Positions 9,109 to 18,963 of a DNA stretch of 64,000 nucleotides are shown here, piece after piece. Made by a program: the position numbers and the translations under genes. The notes below the pieces were generated by a model. The model was not told the origin of the DNA and made no database searches. It saw only the letters and a list, made by a program, of their open reading frames with translations. Source of the DNA: Moraxella sp. (GTDB taxonomy: Bacteria; Pseudomonadota; Gammaproteobacteria; Pseudomonadales; Moraxellaceae); contig JAUNDZ010000008.1 of assembly GCA_030525825.1 (NCBI GenBank), positions 1-64,000 of the forward strand. The letters are read 5' to 3'. Numbering within the stretch: the first letter of the stretch is position 1; the number at the start of each line of letters is the position of its first letter.

Positions 9109-10011
9109 TCAACGCCAAGCCCATCGCCACGGCTGTACCGTGCCCAGCCCCATGCCAATCAGTCCAAGCACCATCACAGGGTTTAGTACTTCGTTTAATA
9201 GTGGCACAGCAACCAAAGCCGAGATGAACGGGGCAAGCGATGATAATCCACCTGCCGAGAACGCCCCAAGCCTAGCCACCGCCATCGCATAGGTCAAAGT
9301 TGCCACAATCATCACAAACACACTATGAAACACCCCTTGAATCGCCAAATGAACCAACGATGCATCAGGCGATGAAAAACCAATGAACAACCCATAAATC
9401 GGCAAATACACCACCGCCGACCAAAACACCGTGCTGCACATGGTCTGCCACGGGGTAAAACGCCATTCTTTTAATAAAATACTAAATCCCGCCCAACAAA
9501 ACGCACAGGCGATAAAAATCACATCACCCACATTAAAATGATACGCCCCTGACAATATCATCGCACTCATTGCAATGAGCGTGGCGATGATGATGGCTAG
9601 AGCGATTTTGGTGTTGGTATCAGGTCGTACCCTAAAGCACACCGCCAACAGTAGGGTGGTAGCGACAGGTATCATACCATTTAAAAACACCGCTCCATGC
9701 ACCACAGGTGCTAGGGTAAATGCTGTATAGACCAGACTGCCGTAACCCACACCGCCCAGCATGGCAAGTACAAAAGCTCGCCAATCAAACAAAAAATGCC
9801 AATGCCGACGATACCACACCACTGGCAACAAAATCATACCAGCAAAGGCAAACCGCATGGCAATCACATCCCAGATGGATACTTGCCAATGCACATTCAC
9901 TCGGGCAAACAAACTAAAACTCCCCCAAACGCACATCGTAAAAAACACAAGCAAATAGCCTTGCGTCTTGATGGGAAGTCGCCCAAAAAAATCTTGAATG
10001 CGGGTCATCAT
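9109..10011 (-). CDS. DMT-superfamily EamA-type transporter
   Basis: A 300-residue inner-membrane protein with about ten hydrophobic helices in two halves, the EamA layout. The N-terminus ends its first cytoplasmic stretch at about residue 15 before the first helix (YLLVFFTMCVWGSFSLFAR). The second half begins near VIFIACAFCWAGFSILLKEW. Family members export metabolites such as amino acids or nucleotides, but the substrate cannot be read from sequence. The start is ATGATG with only a weak SD, so either ATG may be used. It stands alone between secF and the LOG gene. Confidence 0.88.
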   Translation of the reverse strand: MMTRIQDFFGRLPIKTQGYLLVFFTMCVWGSFSLFARVNVHWQVSIWDVIAMRFAFAGMILLPVVWYRRHWHFLFDWRAFVLAMLGGVGYGSLVYTAFTLAPVVHGAVFLNGMIPVATTLLLAVCFRVRPDTNTKIALAIIIATLIAMSAMILSGAYHFNVGDVIFIACAFCWAGFSILLKEWRFTPWQTMCSTVFWSAVVYLPIYGLFIGFSSPDASLVHLAIQGVFHSVFVMIVATLTYAMAVARLGAFSAGGLSSLAPFISALVAVPLLNEVLNPVMVLGLIGMGLGTVQPWRWAWR

Positions 10012-10060
10012 ATCGTCTTGATTTATTTATCTTAATTTGTCAGCAGGCGGCTATTATATC

Positions 10061-10093
10061 AAAAAAACAATCCCCAAACTGCTTGGGGATTGT
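10061..10093 (-). terminator. Terminator of the yajC-secDF unit
   Basis: An 11-bp perfect stem (ACAATCCCCAA/TTGGGGATTGT) with a 5-base loop. Read on the minus strand it is followed by a run of seven T. It lies just past the secF stop. Confidence 0.9.
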
Positions 10094-10102
10094 GATTGTC
10101 GG

Positions 10103-11239
10103 TCAGTCTTTGGCGTTTTGAATGTTGGGGTCGGCAAATACGACCACTTCTTCTTCAAACTCAGGCTTAACCTGCACCACAAAGTCTTCACGAGACAGAC
10201 CCATACGAAGTGGGATGGAGCTTGCGATGTACACCGATGAATAAGTACCTGCAATCGTACCAATGAACTGAGCCAAGGCAAACCAGTACAGACTCTCACC
10301 ACCTAAGAACAGCAGGGCAAGCACGACCACAAAGACCGTACCTGATGTCATGATGGTTCGTCTGAGCGTCTCTGTCAATGACAAATCAACCACTTGATAA
10401 GGTGTCAAGCCACGCACACGGCGGAAATTCTCACGAATACGGTCATACACAACAATCGTATCGTTCACCGAATAACCAATCAAAGCAAGCACCGCCGCCA
10501 ATACCGTCAAGTCAAACGGCCAGCCAAAGATGGCGAACAAGCCGCACACGACGATGACATCGTGGAATAGAGCAAGTACCGCCCCCACAGCCAATTTGAA
10601 CTGAAAACGCACCGATACATAAATCATCATCAGTACAAGTGCTAAGCCCAGTGCCAAGATAGAATCCATATAAATTTCATTGCCCACCTGACTGCCAATG
10701 ATGCTGATGTTATCAACGGTGGCGGCATTTGATGGTAAATCTAAGGCATCGTTGAGTGCTTGGCTTAGACCTTCTGGGTCTTTGGTGTCTTGGGGTGGCA
10801 GACGCACAAGCAGCTCATTACGAGTACCCAGATACTGTACCACCGCATCATCAAAGCCTTTTTCTGATAGGGCAGAAATGACCTGTGCTTGTTCGACAGA
10901 CTGTTCATATTTGACATCTGCCGACACACCACCTGTAAAATCAAGCCCCAAGTTTAGACCTTTTACTGCGATGGCGACGATACTGGCAATCACCAAAAGC
11001 ACCGAGAATACCATCATCGGCATCTCGATTTTCATAAAAGGAATGATGCGACGGTTGCCAATCAGTTTGGCACCGCCTGCTTTTTCGGCAGCTTCATCGA
11101 CAGCGATGATGTCTTGGTCAGCAAGTGCCTGTTCATTGGTTCTGGCGTTGCTGCCTTTACCATCACGGCGTGGACCACGACGGCGACGCACAGGCTCGGT
11201 GCTTGATGGTTGCTCGATTGGATTATTTTCATTACTCAT
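10103..11239 (-). CDS. secF: Protein translocase subunit SecF
   Basis: A 378-residue inner-membrane protein. Residues 1-65 are a basic, low-complexity cytoplasmic extension (RRRRGPRRDGKG) longer than in E. coli SecF. Then come TM1, a periplasmic domain beginning GLNLGLDFTGG, and TM2-6 with the conserved pattern IGYSVNDTIVVYDRIREN. With SecD it uses the proton gradient to help complete export through SecYEG. I start at the second ATG (11239) because AGGAG is 6 bases upstream of it and only 3 from the first. It follows secD by 9 bases. Confidence 0.95.
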   Translation of the reverse strand: MSNENNPIEQPSSTEPVRRRRGPRRDGKGSNARTNEQALADQDIIAVDEAAEKAGGAKLIGNRRIIPFMKIEMPMMVFSVLLVIASIVAIAVKGLNLGLDFTGGVSADVKYEQSVEQAQVISALSEKGFDDAVVQYLGTRNELLVRLPPQDTKDPEGLSQALNDALDLPSNAATVDNISIIGSQVGNEIYMDSILALGLALVLMMIYVSVRFQFKLAVGAVLALFHDVIVVCGLFAIFGWPFDLTVLAAVLALIGYSVNDTIVVYDRIRENFRRVRGLTPYQVVDLSLTETLRRTIMTSGTVFVVVLALLFLGGESLYWFALAQFIGTIAGTYSSVYIASSIPLRMGLSREDFVVQVKPEFEEEVVVFADPNIQNAKD

Positions 11240-11248
11240 CATAGACTC

Positions 11249-13126
11249 CTAACCGATGCTAATTTTTGTTAAGTTCTTGCGATTGCCGTACCACAGCTGC
11301 ATGATTGCACGAGTAACAGTAATAGCGGTGAACAATGAAGTAATAATACCGATGGCAAGCGTTACCGCAAAGCCTTTAATCGGACCTGTACCAATCGCAA
11401 ACAAGATGAATGCCACCAGTAGGGTGGTGATTTGTCCATCAAAAATCGAGCTAAACGCACGGTCAAAGCCTGCCACAATCGCTGATTTTGGTTTTGCACC
11501 TGCATCAAGCTCTTCACGAATGCGCTCAAAAATCAGCACATTGGCATCGACCGCCATACCCATCGTCAATACCACACCAGCAATACCTGGCAAGGTCAAT
11601 GATGAGCCAAGAATTGACATCAGTGCAACGAGCATCACGATGTTTAATGCCAAGGCAATATTAGCAATCACACCACAAGCACGATAGAACACAATCATCC
11701 ACAAGAACACAAGCAGATAACCAATCATCGACGCCATCAAGCCCTTGTCAATGTTGTCCTGACCCAATGACGGACCGATGGTACGCTCTTCAACAAAGTA
11801 CATCGGTGCTGCCAACGCCCCAGAACGAAGTAGTAGGGCAAGTTCGCTGGCTTCGGCATTCGAGTCGATGCCTGTGATGACGAACGCAGAACCCAGCACA
11901 TCGTTGATGGTTGCACGGTTGATGACACGCATCTCAGCGTAAGGCGTACGAACTTCTTTGGTCTCGCCTGTCTGTGGGTCGGTCTCGTAGCTGACTCGCT
12001 GTTTGTTTTCAATAAACAATACCGCCATTTGTTTGCCGACGCTGGTGCGAGTGGTATTTTGCATCATGCGACCACCTGCGGTATCTAGCCTGATAGATAC
12101 TTGTGGACGACCATTTTCATCCAAACCCGGCTGGGCATCTTGTACTTTTTCACCCGTAACAATCGCTTGGCGGTTGAGCAGAACAGGCGGACCATTTAAA
12201 TCGCCAAATGGATAGGCTTCTGTGCCTGCTGGCGGAACACCACCTGTATAGCTGTCCGACTCATCACTGACCATACGAAATTCAAGGTTCGCTGTACGAC
12301 CAAGCACACGCTTCGCTTCGGCAGTATCTTGTACACCGGGCAGCTCAACTACGATGCGGTTTTCGCCTTGTGATTGCACCAATGCTTCTGCCACGCCCAG
12401 CTCGTTAATACGATTACGCAGGGTGGTCAAGTTCTGACCGACCGCATAGTCGTTAATCTCTTTTAGGCGTGTTTCGGTATAAGACATCTGTAATGCCGCA
12501 CCTTCGGCATCTGCCAATGGACGCAGGGCAAATTCGTTTGCCATGTTGGCTTGTAGTACGCTTTGGGCACGGTCTCGGGTCTCATTGCCATCAAAAATCA
12601 GCACCAAGCCATCGTTGGTGGTTCTTAGGCTCTTAATGGCAATCTTATCAGCACGCAGCACACGACGCACATCTTGGCTGGCAGTGGCTAGGCGTTGCTC
12701 TAGGGCTTTTGCCATGTCCACTTCAAGCACAAAACGCACACCACCACGCAAGTCCAAGCCAAGTTTCATCGGCTTAGCACCGATGTTACGCAGCCACTCT
12801 GGGGTGGTTTGGGCAAGGTTTAATGCCACGACATAGTTTTCGCCAAGCTCACGGCGTAGCACTTCTTGTGCTTTTAGCTGGTCTTCGGCAGTTTTTAAGC
12901 GAAGTAGGGCACTGTTATTAGCAAAGCTGCCACCATGATGGCTAAGACCTGCTTTATCCAGTAGCCCTTGAGATTGTGCCAACACATCTTCGGTCAGCTC
13001 CACACCAGCAGACGCCCCTGTAATCTGTACCGCAGGTTCATCTGGGTACAGATTGGGCAGGGCGTACAGACCAGAGATGGTCAGCACCACAGCGATGAGT
13101 ATGTATTTCCAAACAGGGTAATGCAT
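11249..13126 (-). CDS. secD: Protein translocase subunit SecD
   Basis: A 625-residue SecD with TM1 at about residues 7-25, the GLDLRGGVRFVLEVDM motif near residue 125, a large periplasmic P1 region, then TM2-6 with GMAVDANVLIFERIREEL. It pairs with SecF as the translocation motor. The ribosome binding site before ATG 13126 is weak. A terminator-like hairpin separates secD from yajC, so part of its expression may come from a separate promoter in the 113-base spacer. Confidence 0.96.
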   Translation of the reverse strand: MHYPVWKYILIAVVLTISGLYALPNLYPDEPAVQITGASAGVELTEDVLAQSQGLLDKAGLSHHGGSFANNSALLRLKTAEDQLKAQEVLRRELGENYVVALNLAQTTPEWLRNIGAKPMKLGLDLRGGVRFVLEVDMAKALEQRLATASQDVRRVLRADKIAIKSLRTTNDGLVLIFDGNETRDRAQSVLQANMANEFALRPLADAEGAALQMSYTETRLKEINDYAVGQNLTTLRNRINELGVAEALVQSQGENRIVVELPGVQDTAEAKRVLGRTANLEFRMVSDESDSYTGGVPPAGTEAYPFGDLNGPPVLLNRQAIVTGEKVQDAQPGLDENGRPQVSIRLDTAGGRMMQNTTRTSVGKQMAVLFIENKQRVSYETDPQTGETKEVRTPYAEMRVINRATINDVLGSAFVITGIDSNAEASELALLLRSGALAAPMYFVEERTIGPSLGQDNIDKGLMASMIGYLLVFLWMIVFYRACGVIANIALALNIVMLVALMSILGSSLTLPGIAGVVLTMGMAVDANVLIFERIREELDAGAKPKSAIVAGFDRAFSSIFDGQITTLLVAFILFAIGTGPIKGFAVTLAIGIITSLFTAITVTRAIMQLWYGNRKNLTKISIG

Positions 13127-13194
13127 AAGTATTTCTTATGGTTAAGGCATGAGATATGGTACTGCCAGAGCAAGCCACCACCTAAATCATGCAA

Positions 13195-13228
13195 ATAAAA
13201 CAAAAACAAAACCTGCCAAGCAAGTTTT
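13195..13228 (-). terminator. Hairpin terminator between yajC and secD
   Basis: AAAACCTGC and GCAAGTTTT form a 9-bp stem (one wobble) with a 3-base loop. On the minus strand a T-rich run follows (GTTTTTGTTTTATTTG). It sits 12 bases past the yajC stop and about 70 bases before secD, so it should reduce read-through. Confidence 0.7.
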
Positions 13229-13239
13229 GTTATTTTCAA

Positions 13240-13572
13240 TTAGATGTTGTCAATCGTACCAGCAGGCAGGACGCTAATCACGCTGGCACGCTGAATTTTG
13301 ATTGAGTTGGTTGGATTTAGGGCGACAACGGCATAATCACCTTCAATCTTGGTAATTTTGCCCATCAGACCACCAGCGAACACCACTTCATTGCCAACTG
13401 CCAAGGCATCAACCATCGCACGATGCTGCTTTCTTTGCTTAGACTGCGGACGAATCACCAAAAAATAAAAAATGGCGAAAATGGCAATCATTGGCAAAAT
13501 TTGCAAAAATGCGTTTGGCTGTGCAGGGGCAGCTGCGGTTGCGTGAGCGGTATTGATAAATAACTCCAACAT
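13240..13572 (-). CDS. yajC: Preprotein translocase subunit YajC
   Basis: A 110-residue protein with one membrane helix (about 27-45, ILPMIAIFAIFYFLVIRPQ) followed by the family's conserved RPQSKQRKQH and GNEVVFAGGLMGKI stretches. I start at ATG 13572 because AAGGAG precedes it by 6 bases. An in-frame upstream codon would add 18 residues with no family match. YajC associates with SecDF in the inner membrane. The usual neighbours tgt and queA are not adjacent here. Confidence 0.95.
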   Translation of the reverse strand: MLELFINTAHATAAAPAQPNAFLQILPMIAIFAIFYFLVIRPQSKQRKQHRAMVDALAVGNEVVFAGGLMGKITKIEGDYAVVALNPTNSIKIQRASVISVLPAGTIDNI

Positions 13573-13839
13573 AAAAAACTCCTTAATTGATAAAAAATTA
13601 GTCGGACAAAAGCAAAAATAACGCATATCATACCATAAAATCAGTACATAACGCTATGCAATTCATCCAAAGCCGTCTATTTTGTCATGTTTTGAATGTC
13701 TTGATTGTTGTCATTGGCAATGATACTTTGTATTTTTGTAATTGATGGGCAAATACACCGCAGAAACTTGGCTTAATACTTGCAGTTATCATGGATTTGC
13801 CTTAATATATCGGTTCATTTTTTTTAAACACACCTTTAT

Positions 13840-15033
13840 ATGTCCCGACACCGATTACGCTTGGCTCATTTTTCTATCTTATCCATCTTGCTGGGTACTG
13901 TGCTATTTACTACCCAAGCACTCGCCAACCAAGCCACACCCGTAACAGCTACCAACATTGCGTTACTGATCTTTTTTATCTCGCTATCTCTCATCGTCTC
14001 ATTCGTCTGCTCCATTTCAGAAGCCACGCTACTGACGATGACACCGTCTTATATCGACACCCTACAAGAGACCGACCCAAAGACCGCCAGTCTTTTGACA
14101 GATGTCAAGGTCAATAACATCGAAAAATCCATCTCATCCATCCTAACCCTAAACACCGTCGCCCACACCTTAGGTTCACTTGGAGCAGGTGCTCAGGCGA
14201 CCATCGTTTTTGGCGATGTGTGGTTTGGGGTGTTTAGTGCGGTGATGACGATTGCCATTTTGATTGGTACTGAGATTATCCCAAAGACCCTAGGGACGAC
14301 CTATTGGCGACGCTTTGCCGTGCCTGTGGCGTATTATGTGCGTTTTATCAATGTCATCTTGATGCCGATTGTCTGGGTGGCAGAAAAAATCTCACGCCTG
14401 CTAACTCGTGGCAACACCGAGAACACTTTTAGCCGTCATGAGTTCATCGCTCTTGCCAATCAAGGCGAGAGTTTGGGAGAGATGAGCGAGCTTGAAACAC
14501 GCATCATCAAAAACTCATTAGCCCTTAGCATGATTAATGTCGAAGACATCTTAACGCCACGCTCGGTGATGATGGCATTTGATGAAAACATGACGGTCGG
14601 TGATGTCTTTGCCAACCACCCAAAGCTGCCATTTTCACGCTTTCCGATTTTTACTGACGATTTGGACAGTGCCACAGGCTTTGTCCTAAAATCAGACCTG
14701 CTCATCGCCAAAACCAACCAAGAGATACACACACCGCTCAAAAAATTCCGCCGAGACATCAACTTTGTCTTTGCCAAGATGAAGCTATTTGATTTGCTTG
14801 ATTTGATGCTAAAAGAGCGAGTGCATATCGCTTTAGCGGTGGGCGAGTTTGGCGAAGTCAAAGGACTGGTCAGCTTAGAAGATGTGCTTGAAACCTTGCT
14901 TGGTCTTGAAATTGTCGATGAATTTGACCGTGTCGATGACATGCAAATCTTAGCCAGACAGCTGATGGACAGACGCATGAGCCGCATCGGGGCAAAACTT
15001 GAAAATACAGACACGCCAGAAGATGCCAAATAA
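13840..15033 (+). CDS. CNNM-domain (DUF21) membrane protein with CBS pair
   Basis: A 397-residue protein. An N-terminal hydrophobic segment (about 10-30) may be a signal or first helix. A DUF21/CNNM membrane domain follows (about 38-200, with SISEATLLTM and GTEIIPKTLG). Then come a short linker, an acidic helix and two CBS motifs (about 230-360). The C-terminal CorC_HlyC domain found in many relatives is missing; the protein ends soon after the second CBS motif. Relatives (CorB/CorC, YtfL/YfjD types, often called hemolysins) are linked to Mg2+ or other ion transport. No clear SD precedes ATG 13840, so the exact start is uncertain. Confidence 0.88.
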   Translation: MSRHRLRLAHFSILSILLGTVLFTTQALANQATPVTATNIALLIFFISLSLIVSFVCSISEATLLTMTPSYIDTLQETDPKTASLLTDVKVNNIEKSISSILTLNTVAHTLGSLGAGAQATIVFGDVWFGVFSAVMTIAILIGTEIIPKTLGTTYWRRFAVPVAYYVRFINVILMPIVWVAEKISRLLTRGNTENTFSRHEFIALANQGESLGEMSELETRIIKNSLALSMINVEDILTPRSVMMAFDENMTVGDVFANHPKLPFSRFPIFTDDLDSATGFVLKSDLLIAKTNQEIHTPLKKFRRDINFVFAKMKLFDLLDLMLKERVHIALAVGEFGEVKGLVSLEDVLETLLGLEIVDEFDRVDDMQILARQLMDRRMSRIGAKLENTDTPEDAK

Positions 15034-15151
15034 ACCAGCGACAAGGGCGGTACACGAACACCCCAAAATCGCAACAATTTGTTACAATTAGCCATCATCA
15101 GTTAAAGCATATCTGCTATTGTAACCACATACACCTACTAAGGGGATTGGT

Positions 15152-15721
15152 ATGAAACAAAAACAGCACAGCCACCACACAAAAAACTTGCTCAAAAAGG
15201 GAGCGAGCATCGGTGCTTTGACCGCCATCATCGGCACACTTGGCAAAATCTCTGGCAGACGACTTGTGCCATCGATGGGTATTGGTCTGATTACCGCACT
15301 TGGTGCGACGACACTCATCACATCGCCCGCCTATGCTTTGAGCGAATCGTCTGTACAAGCATACGCCAACGCCATGAATGCCGCTGCCAACAGCAAAAAC
15401 ATCGGACAAATCTCTCGTTTAATTTCTGATGAAGCCATCATTCAGCTCACTCGTAACGGCAAAACCGCCAATCTGGACAAAAACGGCTATCTACAACAGC
15501 TCCAAAAAAGCTGGGCAAAATCCACCAATTACCATTACAGCATCAGCATCAGCGACATCGTAGTCGCAGGCAACCAAGCCCGTGCCCAAGTCATCACGAC
15601 TGAGACTTGGACAGAAGATGGCAGACCCGTCAAATTGGTAACCACTTCTCGGGCAACCCTATCAGCAGTCGGGGGCAATGCGGTACTGCTTCGTTCGGTA
15701 TCACAAGTAACCATCAACTAA
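15152..15721 (+). CDS. Exported NTF2-like (SnoaL-type) hypothetical protein
   Basis: A 189-residue protein with SD AAGGGG 6-7 bases before ATG 15152. The N-terminus is long and basic, then hydrophobic, ending in SPAYALS at about residue 63, which looks like a signal peptidase site after an unusually long leader. The mature part (AYANAMNAAANSKNIGQISRLISDEA) and the later beta strands fit the cone-like NTF2/SnoaL fold. No catalytic residue can be assigned. Directly after the stop is a 19-bp tandem repeat. Function unknown. Confidence 0.75.
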   Translation: MKQKQHSHHTKNLLKKGASIGALTAIIGTLGKISGRRLVPSMGIGLITALGATTLITSPAYALSESSVQAYANAMNAAANSKNIGQISRLISDEAIIQLTRNGKTANLDKNGYLQQLQKSWAKSTNYHYSISISDIVVAGNQARAQVITTETWTEDGRPVKLVTTSRATLSAVGGNAVLLRSVSQVTIN

Positions 15722-16065
15722 GCATAAGCATGACAACCACAAACCAATCAAACAACCACAAACCAATCAAGATAACCGAGCGTTAAGAGCTTAGCATTTA
15801 TCAAATTATTTGCCGATTATTTACCGTCAGTTGTGTTTTGTAAAATAAGCAGAATTGGCGGTATTTTTTTGATATTTTTTGGGATAAGCGGTTGATAATA
15901 CCCAAAAAATAAGGCATTATTATCTTTACTTATTTTCTGCCATTTTTATCAATTGATTTGTCGATTTTGGATGAATCCGCATCATTGCCAAGCGTGCGGA
16001 TTGTCTGCTGATTGGTTGTAAATTGGTTTTTTATTCTTAATTCGTTTATTACTAGGGTTTTTATT
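15722..16065. other. Gene-free stretch before mltD
   Basis: 344 bases, AT-rich. It holds the 19-bp tandem repeat and an 8-bp inverted repeat AATCCGCA/TGCGGATT at 15974-15981 and 15995-16002, about 65 bases before mltD. No further gene was seen. The mltD promoter must lie here. Confidence 0.6.
15733..15770 (+). repeat. Perfect 19-bp tandem duplication
   Basis: The unit ACAACCACAAACCAATCAA occurs twice with no spacer, at 15733-15751 and 15752-15770. It begins 11 bases after the stop of the NTF2-like gene, in non-coding DNA. Confidence 0.9.
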
Positions 16066-18870
16066 ATGACAGAGCTGCCTTTATCAAACAAGACAACGCA
16101 ACAAAAAACAGAACTACTAAAACCACTTAGTCTAGCCGTATCCGCTTGTCTTTTGGCAGCGTGTAGCACCACCAATACCACCCCAACCAGCACACAAACC
16201 ACCGCCAATCGACCTGTACCGACCGTCCAGCCATCGACCTATAGCGGTGTGCTGGATGAAGCCATGCTTGATGAGCTAGAAGACCTACTTCAAGCCACCG
16301 ACATGAGCATGGTTGAAGGCGATGCCCTAACCGTACAACGCTACGGCAACCTATGGGACAGAATCCGTCGTGGCTATCGCATGGGCGAGACGAATAATGC
16401 TCGCATCGAAGCCCAAAAATCGTGGTTTTATAGCCGTCAAAGCTATCTTGATCGTCTGACCGCTCGTGCTTCACGCTACCTACACCACACCGTTACCGAA
16501 GCCGAACGCCGTGGCATTCCTACTGAGCTTGCCTTGTTGCCTATCATCGAAAGCTCATACGACCCATCAGCCACATCAAATGCAGCGGCAGCAGGTTTGT
16601 GGCAGTTCATTCCTAGCACAGGGCGTATTTATGGTCTTAACCAAAGCACAGGCTATGATGGTCGTCGTGATGTTATTGAATCTACCCGGGCGGCTTATGA
16701 TTTTTTAACCAGCCTGTATAATCAGTTTGGCTCATGGGAGCTGGCATTGGCGGCTTATAACGCAGGTCCAGGCAGGGTATCTCGTGCCATCAAAGCCAAT
16801 GAAGCAGCAGGGCTACCGACAGATTATTGGTCGCTCAACCTACCGACCGAGACCATGAACTATGTGCCACGCTTCATCGCTGTATCACAGATTGTGGCAG
16901 CACCGTCAAGCTATGGCGTCAGCCTGCCTGCCATCGCCAACCACACGCATTTTAGAACCGTACCAGTCAATTATGGGGTGAGCCTACAAGAAATCTCGGG
17001 CGTAACGGGCGTTACTTTTGATGAGCTGCGTCTATTAAACCCAGCATTGACCAACTTCATGGTGGACAGTGCAGGTCCAAATCGTATCGTCATTCCTGAC
17101 AGCCTAGACAGTAGCATCGATGCCAAGCTGTCTGCCTTGACGGGTTATGGCTATGGCGGCGATTATGTTGCCACCGCACCTGCCCAAAGCACGCAGTATG
17201 TTTTGCCAAATTCTGGGGCAAGCACCAACACCAGCTCACAAAACCAGCTGATGCAATCAAACACCTTGCCAACCACCATCGCACAGGTAACCGCTAATAA
17301 CACCATCGTGCAAGAGCCACCGCTGACCCAAGAAGAGCGTGATTTCATTGCCGCACAGATTCAATCTACCACACCAGATGCAGTACAAGCGGTCAATCCT
17401 AATGATGGTAACATCAAGCTAGACGCATTACAAACCGCCCAGTCGGTATTAGAAGCTCGTGGGCAAACTAAGACCCTAAGCTACTCTGCTCCTGCGACCA
17501 CCAGAAACGCTCTACCAATTCCAAATCCAGTACTTGAACCTGTGGCACCACCGCCTGTGATTGATGACACGCCTACACCTGTTGCTACTACCACTCCTTT
17601 GGTGGCGACACAGCCAGCAGCACCCAAAGCGACGCCTAAACCTGCTGCAGCTGCTACCAAACCAAAAGAAGCACCCAAACCAAAACCTGCTCCTGAGAGC
17701 TACACGGTCAAAGCAGGCGATACGCTGACAGGCATCGCTGCTGCCCATAACCTAAGCGTCAGCCAGCTGGCAAGCTATAATAACATCGCTACCAATGCTT
17801 TTGTTCAGCGTGGTCAAAGATTGTGGCTCATCCCAGGCAAGGTCAAAGCACAACCTGCAACCACAGCCGCTACCCCAAGACCAAGTACCGCCAGCAGCAA
17901 TAGCACCAAAACAACCAACTACCGAGTACAGGCAGGCGACAGCCTAACTGCCATCGCTCGCAAGCATAACATCAGCTTACAAGAGCTGGCGGCGATGAAC
18001 AATCTAGAGCCGACCTATGGCGTGCTTATCGGTCAGACCCTAAAAGTCCCTGCAACAGCAGCTGCGACCACAGCAGCACCTGCACGCCAAGCCCAAGTAG
18101 CAGCACTTGCCAAGACTACCGCCAAGACCGACAGCAATGTCGCTACGACCAATTACACCGTCAAAGCAGGTGATACGCTGACCGCTGTGGCAAACAGTCT
18201 GGGTGTGAGCAACCAAGAGATTGCCGCTTTAAATGACTTTTCTGCCACCACCAATCTCATCGCAGGTCAAACCATCAAAGTCCCCGCCAAAGCCGCCGCA
18301 CCAAAAACAGCGGACAAAAAACCAGCCGCCCCAAGCAAATACACCGTCAAAGCAGGCGACAGCCTAACATCAGTCGCTGCACGGCATGGCATCAGCATTG
18401 ATGAGCTGGCAGCCGCCAATAACATGTCTCGCACTGCCAATCTCATCTTAGGCACGACCATCACCATTCCTGCATCAGGCAGCACACCAAAAGCAGCGAC
18501 GCCAACCCCTGCACCTACTCAAACGCAGCCAGCTGCAGCGACTCGTAGCAACACAAGCACGCCAAGTTTCGCCACCGAAAGCTACACCGTACAAGCTGGC
18601 GACAACCTAACGGCACTTGCCAATAAATATGGCGTCTCGCTTGCTGAGCTTGCCAAGGCAAACAACCTTGCCACGAATGCCCAACTGCTGCGTGGGCAGA
18701 CCATCAAAGTGCCTAAGCTAACCACCACTTATCAGGTGAAATCTGGCGACAGTCTCACTTCGCTGGCACGCCGTTACGGCATCAGCACCGAACAGCTTGC
18801 CAAGATGAATAATCTTGAAAGCAACGCCAATTTGCGTATCGGTCAAAGTCTCACCGTACCAAATAAATAA
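16066..18870 (+). CDS. mltD: Membrane-bound lytic murein transglycosylase D with six LysM repeats
   Basis: A 934-residue lipoprotein; the lipobox LLAAC lies at about residue 30. The SLT domain covers about 130-290, with catalytic Glu at about 162 in IIESSYDPSATS and the following GLWQFIPSTGR. A Thr/Pro/Ala-rich stretch leads to six LysM repeats starting near residues 544, 617, 695, 758, 839 and 887, each beginning Y.V.(A/S)GD.LT. E. coli MltD has far fewer. The enzyme cleaves glycan strands from the outer-membrane side; LysM binds peptidoglycan. I start at ATG 16066, preceded by TAGGG; an upstream in-frame GTG adds 18 residues and spoils the signal. A terminator follows. Confidence 0.94.
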   Translation: MTELPLSNKTTQQKTELLKPLSLAVSACLLAACSTTNTTPTSTQTTANRPVPTVQPSTYSGVLDEAMLDELEDLLQATDMSMVEGDALTVQRYGNLWDRIRRGYRMGETNNARIEAQKSWFYSRQSYLDRLTARASRYLHHTVTEAERRGIPTELALLPIIESSYDPSATSNAAAAGLWQFIPSTGRIYGLNQSTGYDGRRDVIESTRAAYDFLTSLYNQFGSWELALAAYNAGPGRVSRAIKANEAAGLPTDYWSLNLPTETMNYVPRFIAVSQIVAAPSSYGVSLPAIANHTHFRTVPVNYGVSLQEISGVTGVTFDELRLLNPALTNFMVDSAGPNRIVIPDSLDSSIDAKLSALTGYGYGGDYVATAPAQSTQYVLPNSGASTNTSSQNQLMQSNTLPTTIAQVTANNTIVQEPPLTQEERDFIAAQIQSTTPDAVQAVNPNDGNIKLDALQTAQSVLEARGQTKTLSYSAPATTRNALPIPNPVLEPVAPPPVIDDTPTPVATTTPLVATQPAAPKATPKPAAAATKPKEAPKPKPAPESYTVKAGDTLTGIAAAHNLSVSQLASYNNIATNAFVQRGQRLWLIPGKVKAQPATTAATPRPSTASSNSTKTTNYRVQAGDSLTAIARKHNISLQELAAMNNLEPTYGVLIGQTLKVPATAAATTAAPARQAQVAALAKTTAKTDSNVATTNYTVKAGDTLTAVANSLGVSNQEIAALNDFSATTNLIAGQTIKVPAKAAAPKTADKKPAAPSKYTVKAGDSLTSVAARHGISIDELAAANNMSRTANLILGTTITIPASGSTPKAATPTPAPTQTQPAAATRSNTSTPSFATESYTVQAGDNLTALANKYGVSLAELAKANNLATNAQLLRGQTIKVPKLTTTYQVKSGDSLTSLARRYGISTEQLAKMNNLESNANLRIGQSLTVPNK

Positions 18871-18896
18871 TCAGGTGTGATTAACCAGCCAATAAG

Positions 18897-18930
18897 AAAA
18901 CCGCCTACATTGGGCGGTTTTCGATTTTTA
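18897..18930 (+). terminator. Terminator of mltD
   Basis: AAAACCGCC/GGCGGTTTT, a 9-bp perfect stem with a 7-base loop, followed by CGATTTTT. Confidence 0.85.
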
Positions 18931-18963
18931 TTGTGTAGCTATTGAGAGTTGATAGCCACACAA

